Shown: one piece after another, positions 1-6,392 of the stretch | How the letters are laid out: every line of letters starts with the position of its first letter | How positions within the stretch are numbered: position 1 is the stretch's first letter | NCBI GenBank assembly: GCA_937915955.1 | Contig: CALGIB010000816.1 | Location: 1 to 6,464, forward strand | Length of the DNA stretch: 6,464 nt | Origin: an uncultured Pseudomonadota bacterium | GTDB taxonomy: Bacteria > Myxococcota_A > UBA796 > CAJQPC01 | Direction: 5' to 3' | The notes under the pieces: generated by a model | Database searches by the model: none | What the model was told of the DNA's origin: nothing | What the model saw: only the letters and a program-made list of their open reading frames with translations | Program-made: the position numbers and the translations under genes

Positions 1-2117
1 AGCATCACGGGCACCGGCAACCGGACGGTGAAGACGGCTCCGGCGCCCTCTCGGGACTCCAGGCCCAGCTCCCCACCGTGGGCGCGCACGATGCGCTGAC
101 AGATGGGCAGGCCCAGGCCGGTTCCCCCTCGCTTGGTGGTGTAGAAAGGCACGAAGAGCTTCTCCTGCTCCTCGACCGCGATGCCCTTGCCGTCGTCGGC
201 GATGCTGACCAGGGCTGCGCGCGCCGCTGGACCCCGGCCCCCGCCCAGGTAGCCTCGGCGGGTCGAGATGTGCACGTGCCCGCCGTCGGGCAGGGCCTGG
301 ATGGCGTTCTGCACGAGGTTCAGCAGGACCTGCTTGAGCTGGTCCCGGTCCACGGGCACGCTGGGCAGATCGCCGTCCATCTCCTCGATCAGGCGCACGC
401 CGGGGGGCAGGCCCTGCGCCCGGACCAGGGTCAGCACCTGGCTGACCAGCTCGTCCAGATCGGCGGGCTGCTTGTCGAGCTCGAAGTGACGCGCGTAGGC
501 CAGGAAGCTGGTCACCACCGAGTTCAGACGGTCGGTCTCGTCGGTGATGACCTGCAGGAACTCCTCCTCCTCGGCCGTGACGTCCAGGGTCTGGAGGTAC
601 TGGGCGGCGCCCTTGATGCCGGCGAGGGGGTTGCGGATCTCGTGGGCCAGTCCTGCGCTCATCGTGCCCAGCGCGGCCAGCCGGGCCTGCTCCTTGGTGG
701 CCTCGAAGCCCTTGATGTTCTCGACGACCACGGCTGCGCGGGCCATCGTCGTGCAGAGCCGCGCGACCTCCTCCTGCGAGAAGCCGTCGGACCACTCCTC
801 GTCCTTGAGCGCCAGCCAGCCCAGGACCAGGTCGCCGGACATCATCGGGACGACTAGGTCGGCGTACATCGCGTCCATCATCCGCAGGCGCGCCTCGTGC
901 TCCTCGACCCCGATGGACCTCTGGCGGGCTCGGTTCAGATCCTGCCGGACATAGGCGCGCTCGCCGAGCTCGAAGCCCTCGGCGAAGGGCTGGATGGCCA
1001 CCGCAGGCATCGGTCGGTGTTCGTCCTCGCTCGAGCGCTTGCCCAGCAGGCGCACCTGGTGACGGTCGGGGTCGAAGACGTACAGGCAGAGCGAGGGCAC
1101 CCGTCCGCTGCTGTGCAGCCGCTCCAGCACGGTGTGCGCCAGATCGTCCAGCGTGATGATCTTCGGCAGCGCGATGTTCAGCTCGTCCAGCGCCACGGCC
1201 AGCTGGTGCCCGCGCACGTTGAACCATCGCGCGGTGTACCCGGCGATGCGGTCCCGGACCGGATCGTAGGCCAGCAGAAAGAGCACCGTGGCCACGAACA
1301 GGTGGAAGGTCGTCTGGACCTGGTTGGCGGTAGCCGCCCGGAACCACACCCCGGCCAGACCGACGATGACCACGAACAGCGCGGCGGTGCCCGCGGTGGT
1401 CATCATGCGCCCGAAGATCTCGTTGAGATCCAGCAGGCGCTCGGCCCGGAGCACCTGGTACAGGAAGAACAGGAACAGGCCCGCGAAGAGCGCGCCGATC
1501 GGCGGCAGGTGCCCCTGCAGCTCCATGGCTCGCTGAAGCAGGGGGAGTTGACTGACGTCGGTCGCGCTGACGGCGAAGACGCGGTCGGCGCCCTCGATGG
1601 CGGAGAACAGGACCGAGGCCGCCATGAAGCCGAACAGGTAGCGCAGGCGGGCCTTCTCCACGCGGTAGGGGCTGCGCTGGTGCCGCCGCCCCAGGTCGAA
1701 GAGCGCCAGGCCGAAGCCGCCGTAGACCAGCAGGCCCAGGATCAGCTCGGGCAGGCCGGCCTCCTGCGGCTCGGGGAAGAGCAGCAGGTCGCCGGCCAGG
1801 AAGGTCAGGACCACCAGCGGCGTGGCGATCCAGAGGCGGCGGACCAGGGAGCCAGGGTTGGCGTCCTCGCGCGCGAAGAAGTGCTGGAGGAAGCGCAGCG
1901 TGGCGACGGGGATGAAGGCGCCGGCCACGATGAAGGGGTACCGCGCGGCCACGAGGCCGGGGAACAGGTACAGGCTGAAGCTCGTGTAGGCGATGGCTGT
2001 CAGCGCGCAGAGGACGGCGAAGTCGCGACGCAAGGGGTCGCGACCGCTGCGGTAGGTCGCCCGGCCTCCCAGCACGGCTGCGAGGGCGGCGACGAGCAAG
2101 TAGATGACTGCGTTCAC
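1..2117 (-). CDS. Multi-pass membrane sensor histidine kinase with GAF-like domain (C-terminus cut by window edge)
   Basis: This is a sensor kinase of a two-component system; 705 codons are visible before the left edge. Residues 1-285 hold about eight or nine hydrophobic segments (near 3-18, 33-56, 61-80, 95-114, 123-141, 158-183, 205-223, 237-258, 270-284). Residues about 318-468 look like a GAF-type sensory domain. The HisKA domain follows, with the phospho-acceptor in GLAHEIRNPLAG (His492). The ATPase domain shows the N box (LLNLVQNAIQAL, Asn600 and Asn604), G1 box (DDGKGI, 641-646), F box (LFVPFYTTK) and G2 box (GGTGLGL, 664-670), so the catalytic core is essentially complete and little should be missing. 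The GTG start is the first possible one: an in-frame TAG lies four codons upstream. No good Shine-Dalgarno is visible. The layout (many TM helices, GAF, HisKA, HATPase) resembles PrsK-type and NtrB-like kinases. The ligand is unknown. The partner regulator is probably encoded beyond base 1, as is common for such kinases. Confidence 0.93.
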   Translation of the reverse strand, partial: MNAVIYLLVAALAAVLGGRATYRSGRDPLRRDFAVLCALTAIAYTSFSLYLFPGLVAARYPFIVAGAFIPVATLRFLQHFFAREDANPGSLVRRLWIATPLVVLTFLAGDLLLFPEPQEAGLPELILGLLVYGGFGLALFDLGRRHQRSPYRVEKARLRYLFGFMAASVLFSAIEGADRVFAVSATDVSQLPLLQRAMELQGHLPPIGALFAGLFLFFLYQVLRAERLLDLNEIFGRMMTTAGTAALFVVIVGLAGVWFRAATANQVQTTFHLFVATVLFLLAYDPVRDRIAGYTARWFNVRGHQLAVALDELNIALPKIITLDDLAHTVLERLHSSGRVPSLCLYVFDPDRHQVRLLGKRSSEDEHRPMPAVAIQPFAEGFELGERAYVRQDLNRARQRSIGVEEHEARLRMMDAMYADLVVPMMSGDLVLGWLALKDEEWSDGFSQEEVARLCTTMARAAVVVENIKGFEATKEQARLAALGTMSAGLAHEIRNPLAGIKGAAQYLQTLDVTAEEEEFLQVITDETDRLNSVVTSFLAYARHFELDKQPADLDELVSQVLTLVRAQGLPPGVRLIEEMDGDLPSVPVDRDQLKQVLLNLVQNAIQALPDGGHVHISTRRGYLGGGRGPAARAALVSIADDGKGIAVEEQEKLFVPFYTTKRGGTGLGLPICQRIVRAHGGELGLESREGAGAVFTVRLPVPVM

Positions 2118-2150
2118 GGTGCTGTTCTAACCCTTGAGTACACTGCCCCG
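2118..2150. promoter_or_regulatory. 33-bp divergent spacer between the histidine kinase and selA
   Basis: This is the only non-coding DNA between two GTG start codons that point away from each other. Neither start has a convincing purine-rich Shine-Dalgarno. A TACACT hexamer (2139-2144, plus strand) sits 6 bp before the selA start. A TTAGAA hexamer (minus strand) sits 7 bp before the kinase start. Either could be a -10 element of a leaderless transcript, but no clear -35 partner is seen for either one. Otherwise the promoters must lie inside the opposing coding region. The call as a regulatory region rests on position, not on a recognised motif. Confidence 0.3.
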
Positions 2151-3473
2151 GTGAGTGAGCTCTACCGCCAGCTTCCCAAGGTCGATCGTGTGGTCGAAGA
2201 CCCCCGCTTGGCCGACCTGCCCCGCGGCGCGGTGCTCGACGCCGCGCGTGAGGTGCTCGAGGCGCTTCGACAGGCCATCTCGGGCGGGCTCTCCGCGCTG
2301 CCCGAGGTCGTGCCCCTGATCCGCGCACGCACCGAGTCACGGCTGGCGCCGCGGCTGCGTCGCGTAATCAACGCCACGGGCGTCGTGCTGCACACCAACC
2401 TGGGCCGAGCGCCGCTGCCGCCCGCCGCCGTCGCCCAGCTGATGGAGGTGGCCTCGGGCTACAGCAACGCGGAGCTGGACCTGGAGACCGGCAAGCGGGG
2501 AGGGCGCCTCGACGGCGTGCGGGAGCCGCTGCGCGCCCTGATCGGGTGCGAGGACGCCATCGCGGTCAACAACAACGCGGCGGCCGTCTTCCTGGCCCTC
2601 TCGACCCTTTGCCGAGCGGGCGAGACCGTCGTCAGCCGGGGCGAGCTGGTCGAGATCGGCGGCAGCTTCCGCGTGCCGGACATCATGGCCAGCGCGGGCA
2701 CGGTGCTGCGCGAGGTCGGATCCACCAACCGCACGCGGGTCGGGGACTACGCGGCCGCGATCGGGTCCGAGACCCGGGCCCTCATGCGCGTGCATCCGTC
2801 GAACTTCCGCATCATCGGCTTCACCGAGCGCCCGGAGACCGCCGAGCTCGCTGAGCTGGCGCACCGCTTCGAGCTGCCCCTGATCGAGGATCTCGGCAGC
2901 GGCGCGCTGGTCGAGGGGTTGGGAGACGAGCCGGTCGTCTCCCAGATCCTGGCCGCAGGGGCGGACCTGGTGCTGTTCTCGGGCGACAAGCTGCTGGGCG
3001 GTCCCCAGGCCGGCATCCTGGCTGGGCGCCGCGAGCTGGTCCAGCGCTGTCGTCGCAACCCCCTGTACCGGGCGCTGCGCCTGGACAAGCTGGTGCTGGC
3101 TGCCCTCGAGGGCACGCTGAGGGCTTACCTCTCCGGCGACCGGGCGGCGATCCCGGCGGTACGGATGCTCACCAGCGGCAGCCCGGCCGAGCCGCTAGCG
3201 GGTCAGCTTCGGGGCTGCGGACTCAGGGTCAGCATCGAGGACGACGTCGGGTTCTCCGGGGGCGGCGCGCTGCCCGGCCAGGGCCTGCCTACGCGCGTGG
3301 TCGCCCTCCGCGGCAAGCCTCCGCAGGTGCTCGCGGCCCGCCTGCGAGCCCATGACCCACCGGTTGTGGCGCGGGTCGCGCGCGACGCGCTCCTGCTCGA
3401 TCCGCGCACGCTGTTGCCGGGAGAGCTCGAGCTCGTTGTCGCGGCCGTGCGCGCGGCCGCCTCAGCGGATTAG
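2151..3473 (+). CDS. selA: L-seryl-tRNA(Sec) selenium transferase (selenocysteine synthase)
   Basis: SelA is a PLP enzyme that converts Ser-tRNA(Sec) to Sec-tRNA(Sec) using selenophosphate, in the cytoplasm. The 440-residue product matches the bacterial family along its length (E. coli SelA has 463). The N-terminal tRNA(Sec)-binding region starts with LYRQLPKVDRVV. It is followed by RVINATGVVLHTNLGRAPLP (about 71-90), VNNNAAAVFLAL, VVSRGELVEIGGSFRVPDIM, EVGSTNRTRVGDY and EDLGSGALVEGL. The PLP-lysine motif is FSGDKLLGGPQAG with Lys280, equivalent to E. coli Lys295. A late glycine-rich GGGALPGQGLPT segment also fits the family. The frame is open upstream to base 897, but that stretch is antisense to the kinase gene and has no SelA similarity. 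GTG 2151 gives the expected SelA N-terminus and is the only sensible start. No clear Shine-Dalgarno is present. It is the first gene of a probable three-gene operon. selB is not the next gene, unlike in many bacteria. Confidence 0.97.
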   Translation: MSELYRQLPKVDRVVEDPRLADLPRGAVLDAAREVLEALRQAISGGLSALPEVVPLIRARTESRLAPRLRRVINATGVVLHTNLGRAPLPPAAVAQLMEVASGYSNAELDLETGKRGGRLDGVREPLRALIGCEDAIAVNNNAAAVFLALSTLCRAGETVVSRGELVEIGGSFRVPDIMASAGTVLREVGSTNRTRVGDYAAAIGSETRALMRVHPSNFRIIGFTERPETAELAELAHRFELPLIEDLGSGALVEGLGDEPVVSQILAAGADLVLFSGDKLLGGPQAGILAGRRELVQRCRRNPLYRALRLDKLVLAALEGTLRAYLSGDRAAIPAVRMLTSGSPAEPLAGQLRGCGLRVSIEDDVGFSGGGALPGQGLPTRVVALRGKPPQVLAARLRAHDPPVVARVARDALLLDPRTLLPGELELVVAAVRAAASAD

Positions 3474-3481
3474 TGGGGGCC

Positions 3482-4351
3482 ATGCCTTCCTTCTACGAGC
3501 GGCTGGGTGTGCCCGAGGGGGCCTCCGAAGAGCAGGTCCGCGACGGCTACCACAAGACCCTCGCGCGCCTCGTGAAGAAGCTCCGCTCCACCCGGGAGCG
3601 CGGCGGTGATGTCGAGGTGCTCGAGTCCCAGCGCGAGGCCGTGCGCGAGGCCTTCGAGGTGCTGACCGACCCCCAGCGGCGCCGCCGGTACCAGCTCTTC
3701 CTCCGCCTCGATCTCGATGGCTTGCCCCGTGAGGCGGACGAGCTCTGGGAGCAGGTCCAGAGCGGGCTGGTCGATCCGACGTCCTCGGCTGCGGTCGAGG
3801 TCGTGCGCGCTCTGACCCAGCTCGAGATCGGGGCGCCCTTCACCGACCCGGTCAACGAGCGCACCGAGCCGGCTGCGCAGCCCTCGACCCGCCAGGCGGC
3901 CCCGGCCCCGCCGGCCATCTCGATGATGTCCCCCCAGGAGCGGGCGGCGCACGCGGCCCACGCCGTCCAGGACGTGCCCGAGCCGGGATCCTTGCCGACG
4001 ATCTCGCTGGACCTGCCGATCGAGGATCCCGCGGGCTTGCTGGGGCCCATCGTGAACATGGGCCAGCAGCCCGTCGCCGAGCTCGACCACGTCGCGCGTC
4101 ACCTGGGCCACGACGGTCGCTACCTGCGCTCGGTCCGCGAGTCCCAGCAGCTCGGCGTGGACACGCTGTCGGCGAACACCCGCATCGCGGCGCGCTACAT
4201 CGAAGCCATCGAAGCCAACGCCTTCGACCGTCTGCCTGCAGCGGTCTTCGTGCGCGGCTACCTCCGCGAGATTGCCGCCGCCCTGGACGTGGACGAGGGC
4301 GCGCTGGTCGAGGGCTACATGGCTCTCTACAACGAGTCCCGCGGGGGCTGA
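3482..4351 (+). CDS. J-like domain / RodZ-type helix-turn-helix (HTH_25) fusion protein
   Basis: The 289-residue soluble protein has three parts. Residues 3-74 (FYERLGVPEGASEEQVRDGY ... AFEVLTDPQRRRRYQLF) follow the DnaJ J-domain pattern. The HPD tripeptide that activates Hsp70 is missing, with Val-Lys-Lys at the equivalent place (about 31-33). Residues about 75-205 are a variable linker, rich in Pro, Ala and Glu near 125-150. Residues 209-285 (GRYLRSVRESQQLGVDTLSA, then NTRIAARYIEAIEANAFDRL, then PAAVFVRGYLREIAAALDVD) match the HTH_25 domain of RodZ. No transmembrane helix follows, so this is not RodZ itself. ATG 3482 is chosen because a GGGGG tract lies just upstream. A GTG at 3473, overlapping the selA stop (TAGTG), would add three residues. 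It lies 8 bp after selA and 1 bp before the pseudouridine synthase gene. The exact role is unknown; a regulator or an adaptor for DnaK or another partner is possible. Confidence 0.85.
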   Translation: MPSFYERLGVPEGASEEQVRDGYHKTLARLVKKLRSTRERGGDVEVLESQREAVREAFEVLTDPQRRRRYQLFLRLDLDGLPREADELWEQVQSGLVDPTSSAAVEVVRALTQLEIGAPFTDPVNERTEPAAQPSTRQAAPAPPAISMMSPQERAAHAAHAVQDVPEPGSLPTISLDLPIEDPAGLLGPIVNMGQQPVAELDHVARHLGHDGRYLRSVRESQQLGVDTLSANTRIAARYIEAIEANAFDRLPAAVFVRGYLREIAAALDVDEGALVEGYMALYNESRGG

Positions 4352-4352
4352 C

Positions 4353-5288
4353 ATGTCTGAGACCCACCAGGTGCTCGTGGAGCGTCGCGGGCGCCTGGAC
4401 AAGGTGCTCGCCGCTGCGCTGCCGGAGCTCAGCCGAGCCCGAATCCAGGCCCTGATCCTGGACGGACAGGTGACCGTCCGTGGCGAGCCTCGAAAGGCCA
4501 GCTTCAAGGCGGTCGCGGGCGACGTCGTCCTCGTCGAGGTGCCCGAGATCGCTCAGACGGAGCTGGTGCCGCAGAACCTCGGCGTCGAGATCCTGTTCCA
4601 GGACGCGGACGTGGTCGTGGTCAACAAGCCGGCCGGCATGGTCGTGCACCCTAGCAAGGGCCACCGCGCCGGCACCCTGGTGAACGCGCTCCTGTTCGCG
4701 GTCGGCGACCTCGCGGGCATCGGGGGCGAGCACCGTCCGGGCATCGTTCACCGCCTGGACAAGGGCACTAGCGGCGTGATGGTCGCGGCGAAGAACGACC
4801 TGGCGCATCGCGCGCTGAAGGAGCAGTTCAGCGCGCACACCATCGAGCGCCGCTACCACGCCCTCGTGCTGGGCGTGCCCGATCTGGACGGCGGCCGCAT
4901 CGAGAGCGAGCTGGGACGGCACCCACGGGAGCGCCTGCGCCAGGCCTCGCTACCCGAGGGCGAGGGCCGCTACGCCCGCACGGACTGGTACCTGCGGGAG
5001 CGGCTCGATCGCTGCGCGCTGGTCGAGTGCCAGCTCCACACGGGGCGCACGCATCAGGTCCGCGTCCACATGAGCGAGCAGGGCTGGCCGATCCTGGGGG
5101 ATCCGGTCTACCGAGACCGGCAGACCGCGCCCATCGCTGTGCGCGAGCTGCTGGCCGAGGTCGACCACCAGCTGCTGCACGCGCGGGTGCTGGGCTTCGA
5201 CCACCCACGAACGGGGCAGCCCCTGCGCTTCGAGCGGGAGCCGCCGGCCGACTTCCAGCGAGTGCTTGAGGGGCTCCGACTCCTCTAG
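4353..5288 (+). CDS. rluD: RluA-family 23S rRNA pseudouridine synthase, RluD-like
   Basis: The enzyme isomerises uridines to pseudouridine in large-subunit rRNA. E. coli RluD modifies helix 69 (1911, 1915, 1917); that exact target is inferred here. The product has 311 residues (E. coli RluD 326). Residues about 13-60 form an S4 RNA-binding domain (RLDKVLAAALPELSRARIQA, then LILDGQVTVRG). The catalytic domain shows VVVNKPAGMVVHPS (Asn91-Lys92-Pro93), HRLDKGTSGVMV with the catalytic Asp136 (equivalent to E. coli Asp139), and GRTHQVRVHM from Gly231 followed by PILGDPVY. ATG 4353 is preceded by GGGGG. The frame is open 27 codons further upstream, but that part lies inside the previous gene and does not look like family sequence. 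The gene starts one base after the preceding stop, so translational coupling is likely. RluC-type specificity is possible, as S4 plus this core is shared, but the overall pattern favours RluD. Confidence 0.93.
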   Translation: MSETHQVLVERRGRLDKVLAAALPELSRARIQALILDGQVTVRGEPRKASFKAVAGDVVLVEVPEIAQTELVPQNLGVEILFQDADVVVVNKPAGMVVHPSKGHRAGTLVNALLFAVGDLAGIGGEHRPGIVHRLDKGTSGVMVAAKNDLAHRALKEQFSAHTIERRYHALVLGVPDLDGGRIESELGRHPRERLRQASLPEGEGRYARTDWYLRERLDRCALVECQLHTGRTHQVRVHMSEQGWPILGDPVYRDRQTAPIAVRELLAEVDHQLLHARVLGFDHPRTGQPLRFEREPPADFQRVLEGLRLL

Positions 5289-6313
5289 GGGCAGTCGGCG
5301 TGCTCGGGGCCCGAGGTCTCGTCCAGGTCGTAGCTGGACTTGAGCGGAGCCTCCTCGTCCTCGACGTCCAGGAAGGCGCAGCCCTCCACGCCGTCGTTGG
5401 GGCAGGCCGTGCAGGTGACGAAGTCACAGGCCGCGAAGCCGCTGTACTCGACGTCGCGGATGTCCAGATAGCCGGTGACACCGACCGACTCCATCGAGCC
5501 GCCGTCGGCGGCGAAGGCGCCGCTGACCTCCAGCTCGTAGACGTTGACCTCGTAGCCGCCCGCCGCGAACAAGGTGTCCTCAGGGCCCGCCTGGAAGTAG
5601 GGGTTGCCCGAGAAGTCGGCCTCGCTGAAGTCGATGGTATCCAGGCACATGTCCTGGCCGGACGAGGTGCCGAAGGCGCCCATCAGCGTGATGGTCTCGT
5701 CGCCGCCGTCCTGGCTCACGACCTCGACCAGGATGTGGTCGTCGTCCAGCTGGCTCAGGAGCAGGGACACGGTGGTCGCGTCGGGGGAGTTCCAGGTCAC
5801 CGAGTTCAGGTCGATCTCGTAGACGTTGCCGATCAGGTCCTCGCCGTCCAGGGGGCCAGCGACGGTCTCGAAGCTGGCGCTGCCCTCGTCAGAGCAGGTC
5901 GTGACGGTGAAGGTGTAGGTGGAGCTGCGATCCAGCTCGCCCGGCGTAAAGGACAGCCCCATATCGCCGCCGATCAGCGCTAGGTCGCCGTCGACGTCAC
6001 CGTCGGGGCCGCTGAGCGTCGCGCCGACCTGCTCCAGGGTGGCGGTCTCGTCGAACCACGCCTTGAGCGTCGGGGTCACTGACACGCCGGTCGTGTTGTT
6101 GCCCGGGTCCAGGTAGCTGATGCCGATCTCGCAGTCGGTGTCGGAGTCGGTGTCGGTGTCGGTGTCGGAGTCCGCGTCGGAGTCCGCGTCGGTGTCGGTG
6201 TCGGTGTCGGTCTCACCGACGCCCGTGTCGTCGAGGTTGACGACGCCGTCGCCGTTCTGACAGCCGACAGTGAGGGCGACGAGGCCGAAGGCGAGGAGGG
6301 GAAAGCGCTTCAT
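5285..6313 (-). CDS. Lipoprotein with Asp-rich repeat linker and bacterial Ig-like domain
   Basis: This is a 342-residue exported protein of unknown function. Residues 1-18 form a lipoprotein signal peptide: MKRF, a hydrophobic stretch, then lipobox LTVGC with the lipidated Cys18. The next residues (Gln19, Asn20) lack the Asp that signals inner-membrane retention in enterics, so outer-membrane or surface location is plausible. Residues 35-60 are thirteen Thr/Ser/Ala-Asp dipeptides, likely a flexible acidic spacer. Residues 63 to about 150 (YLDPGNNTTGVSVTPTLKAW ... LSFTPGELDRSSTYTFTV) match the SbsA-type Ig-like fold (Big_5). The rest is beta-rich with a Cys cluster near the C-terminus (CDFVTCTACPNDGVEGC) and ends in HADCP, suggesting disulfides. 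The upstream minus-strand sequence is pyrimidine-rich (CCTTCCTCCGG) and shows no Shine-Dalgarno. The stop overlaps that of the convergent pseudouridine synthase gene. This type of architecture is frequent in Myxococcota. Confidence 0.88.
   Translation of the reverse strand: MKRFPLLAFGLVALTVGCQNGDGVVNLDDTGVGETDTDTDTDADSDADSDTDTDTDSDTDCEIGISYLDPGNNTTGVSVTPTLKAWFDETATLEQVGATLSGPDGDVDGDLALIGGDMGLSFTPGELDRSSTYTFTVTTCSDEGSASFETVAGPLDGEDLIGNVYEIDLNSVTWNSPDATTVSLLLSQLDDDHILVEVVSQDGGDETITLMGAFGTSSGQDMCLDTIDFSEADFSGNPYFQAGPEDTLFAAGGYEVNVYELEVSGAFAADGGSMESVGVTGYLDIRDVEYSGFAACDFVTCTACPNDGVEGCAFLDVEDEEAPLKSSYDLDETSGPEHADCP
6134..6211 (-). repeat. 13-copy hexanucleotide repeat encoding a (Thr/Ser/Ala)-Asp linker
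   Basis: Thirteen in-frame hexamers, mostly ACCGAC on the coding (minus) strand with TCCGAC and GCGGAC variants, encode TDTDTDTDADSDADSDTDTD and then TDSDTD (residues 35-60 of the lipoprotein). Because the unit is six bases, gain or loss of units changes linker length without shifting the frame. Such Asp-rich spacers are usual between the lipid anchor and the folded part in deltaproteobacterial lipoproteins. Confidence 0.9.
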
Positions 6314-6331
6314 GGGTGTGTACCGGAGGAA

Positions 6332-6372
6332 GGGGAAAACAAGAGAGGGAGGGGCTTGCGCCCGCTCCCTCT
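6332..6372 (-). terminator. Rho-independent terminator of the gene entering from the right
   Basis: A 12-bp stem is formed by 6344-6355 and 6360-6372, with one bulged G at 6364 and a TTGC loop on the plus strand. On the minus strand the stem is followed by CTTGTTTTCCCC, a T-rich tail. It lies 21 bases past the TAG of the incoming minus-strand gene. It lies between that gene and the start of the lipoprotein, so the lipoprotein probably needs its own promoter in the remaining short stretch. Confidence 0.75.
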
Positions 6373-6392
6373 ACTTTGCACTGGGCTTTTGG

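Noticed and set aside
78..857. 259-codon plus-strand open frame
   Set aside because: It lies opposite the HisKA and ATPase coding sequence of the kinase. The composition is typical of an antisense shadow and shows no domain.
897..2150. Long in-frame plus-strand extension of selA, giving an apparent 858-residue protein
   Set aside because: It is antisense to the kinase gene. Its translation is low-complexity (rich in Gln, Glu, Gly, His and Arg) as expected of a GC-rich shadow frame, and SelA similarity begins exactly at GTG 2151.
4349..4360. UGA at the end of the J-like/HTH gene as a possible selenocysteine codon, given selA upstream
   Set aside because: Reading through gives only two codons before another TGA, and the HTH domain is already complete. 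It is an ordinary stop.
3470..4922. Long minus-strand open frames opposite the J-like/HTH and pseudouridine synthase genes
   Set aside because: The plus-strand products have clear family motifs throughout, while the minus-strand translations are Arg/Ala/Gly-rich low-complexity sequence.
5303..5315. CTCGGGGCCCGAG inverted repeat just after the pseudouridine synthase stop
   Set aside because: The stem is only about 5 bp with no T tract on either strand, and it lies in the lipoprotein coding region. It is too weak to call a terminator.
6134..6211. Short tandem repeats as a possible CRISPR array
   Set aside because: Units are six bases with no spacers and encode an in-frame dipeptide repeat.
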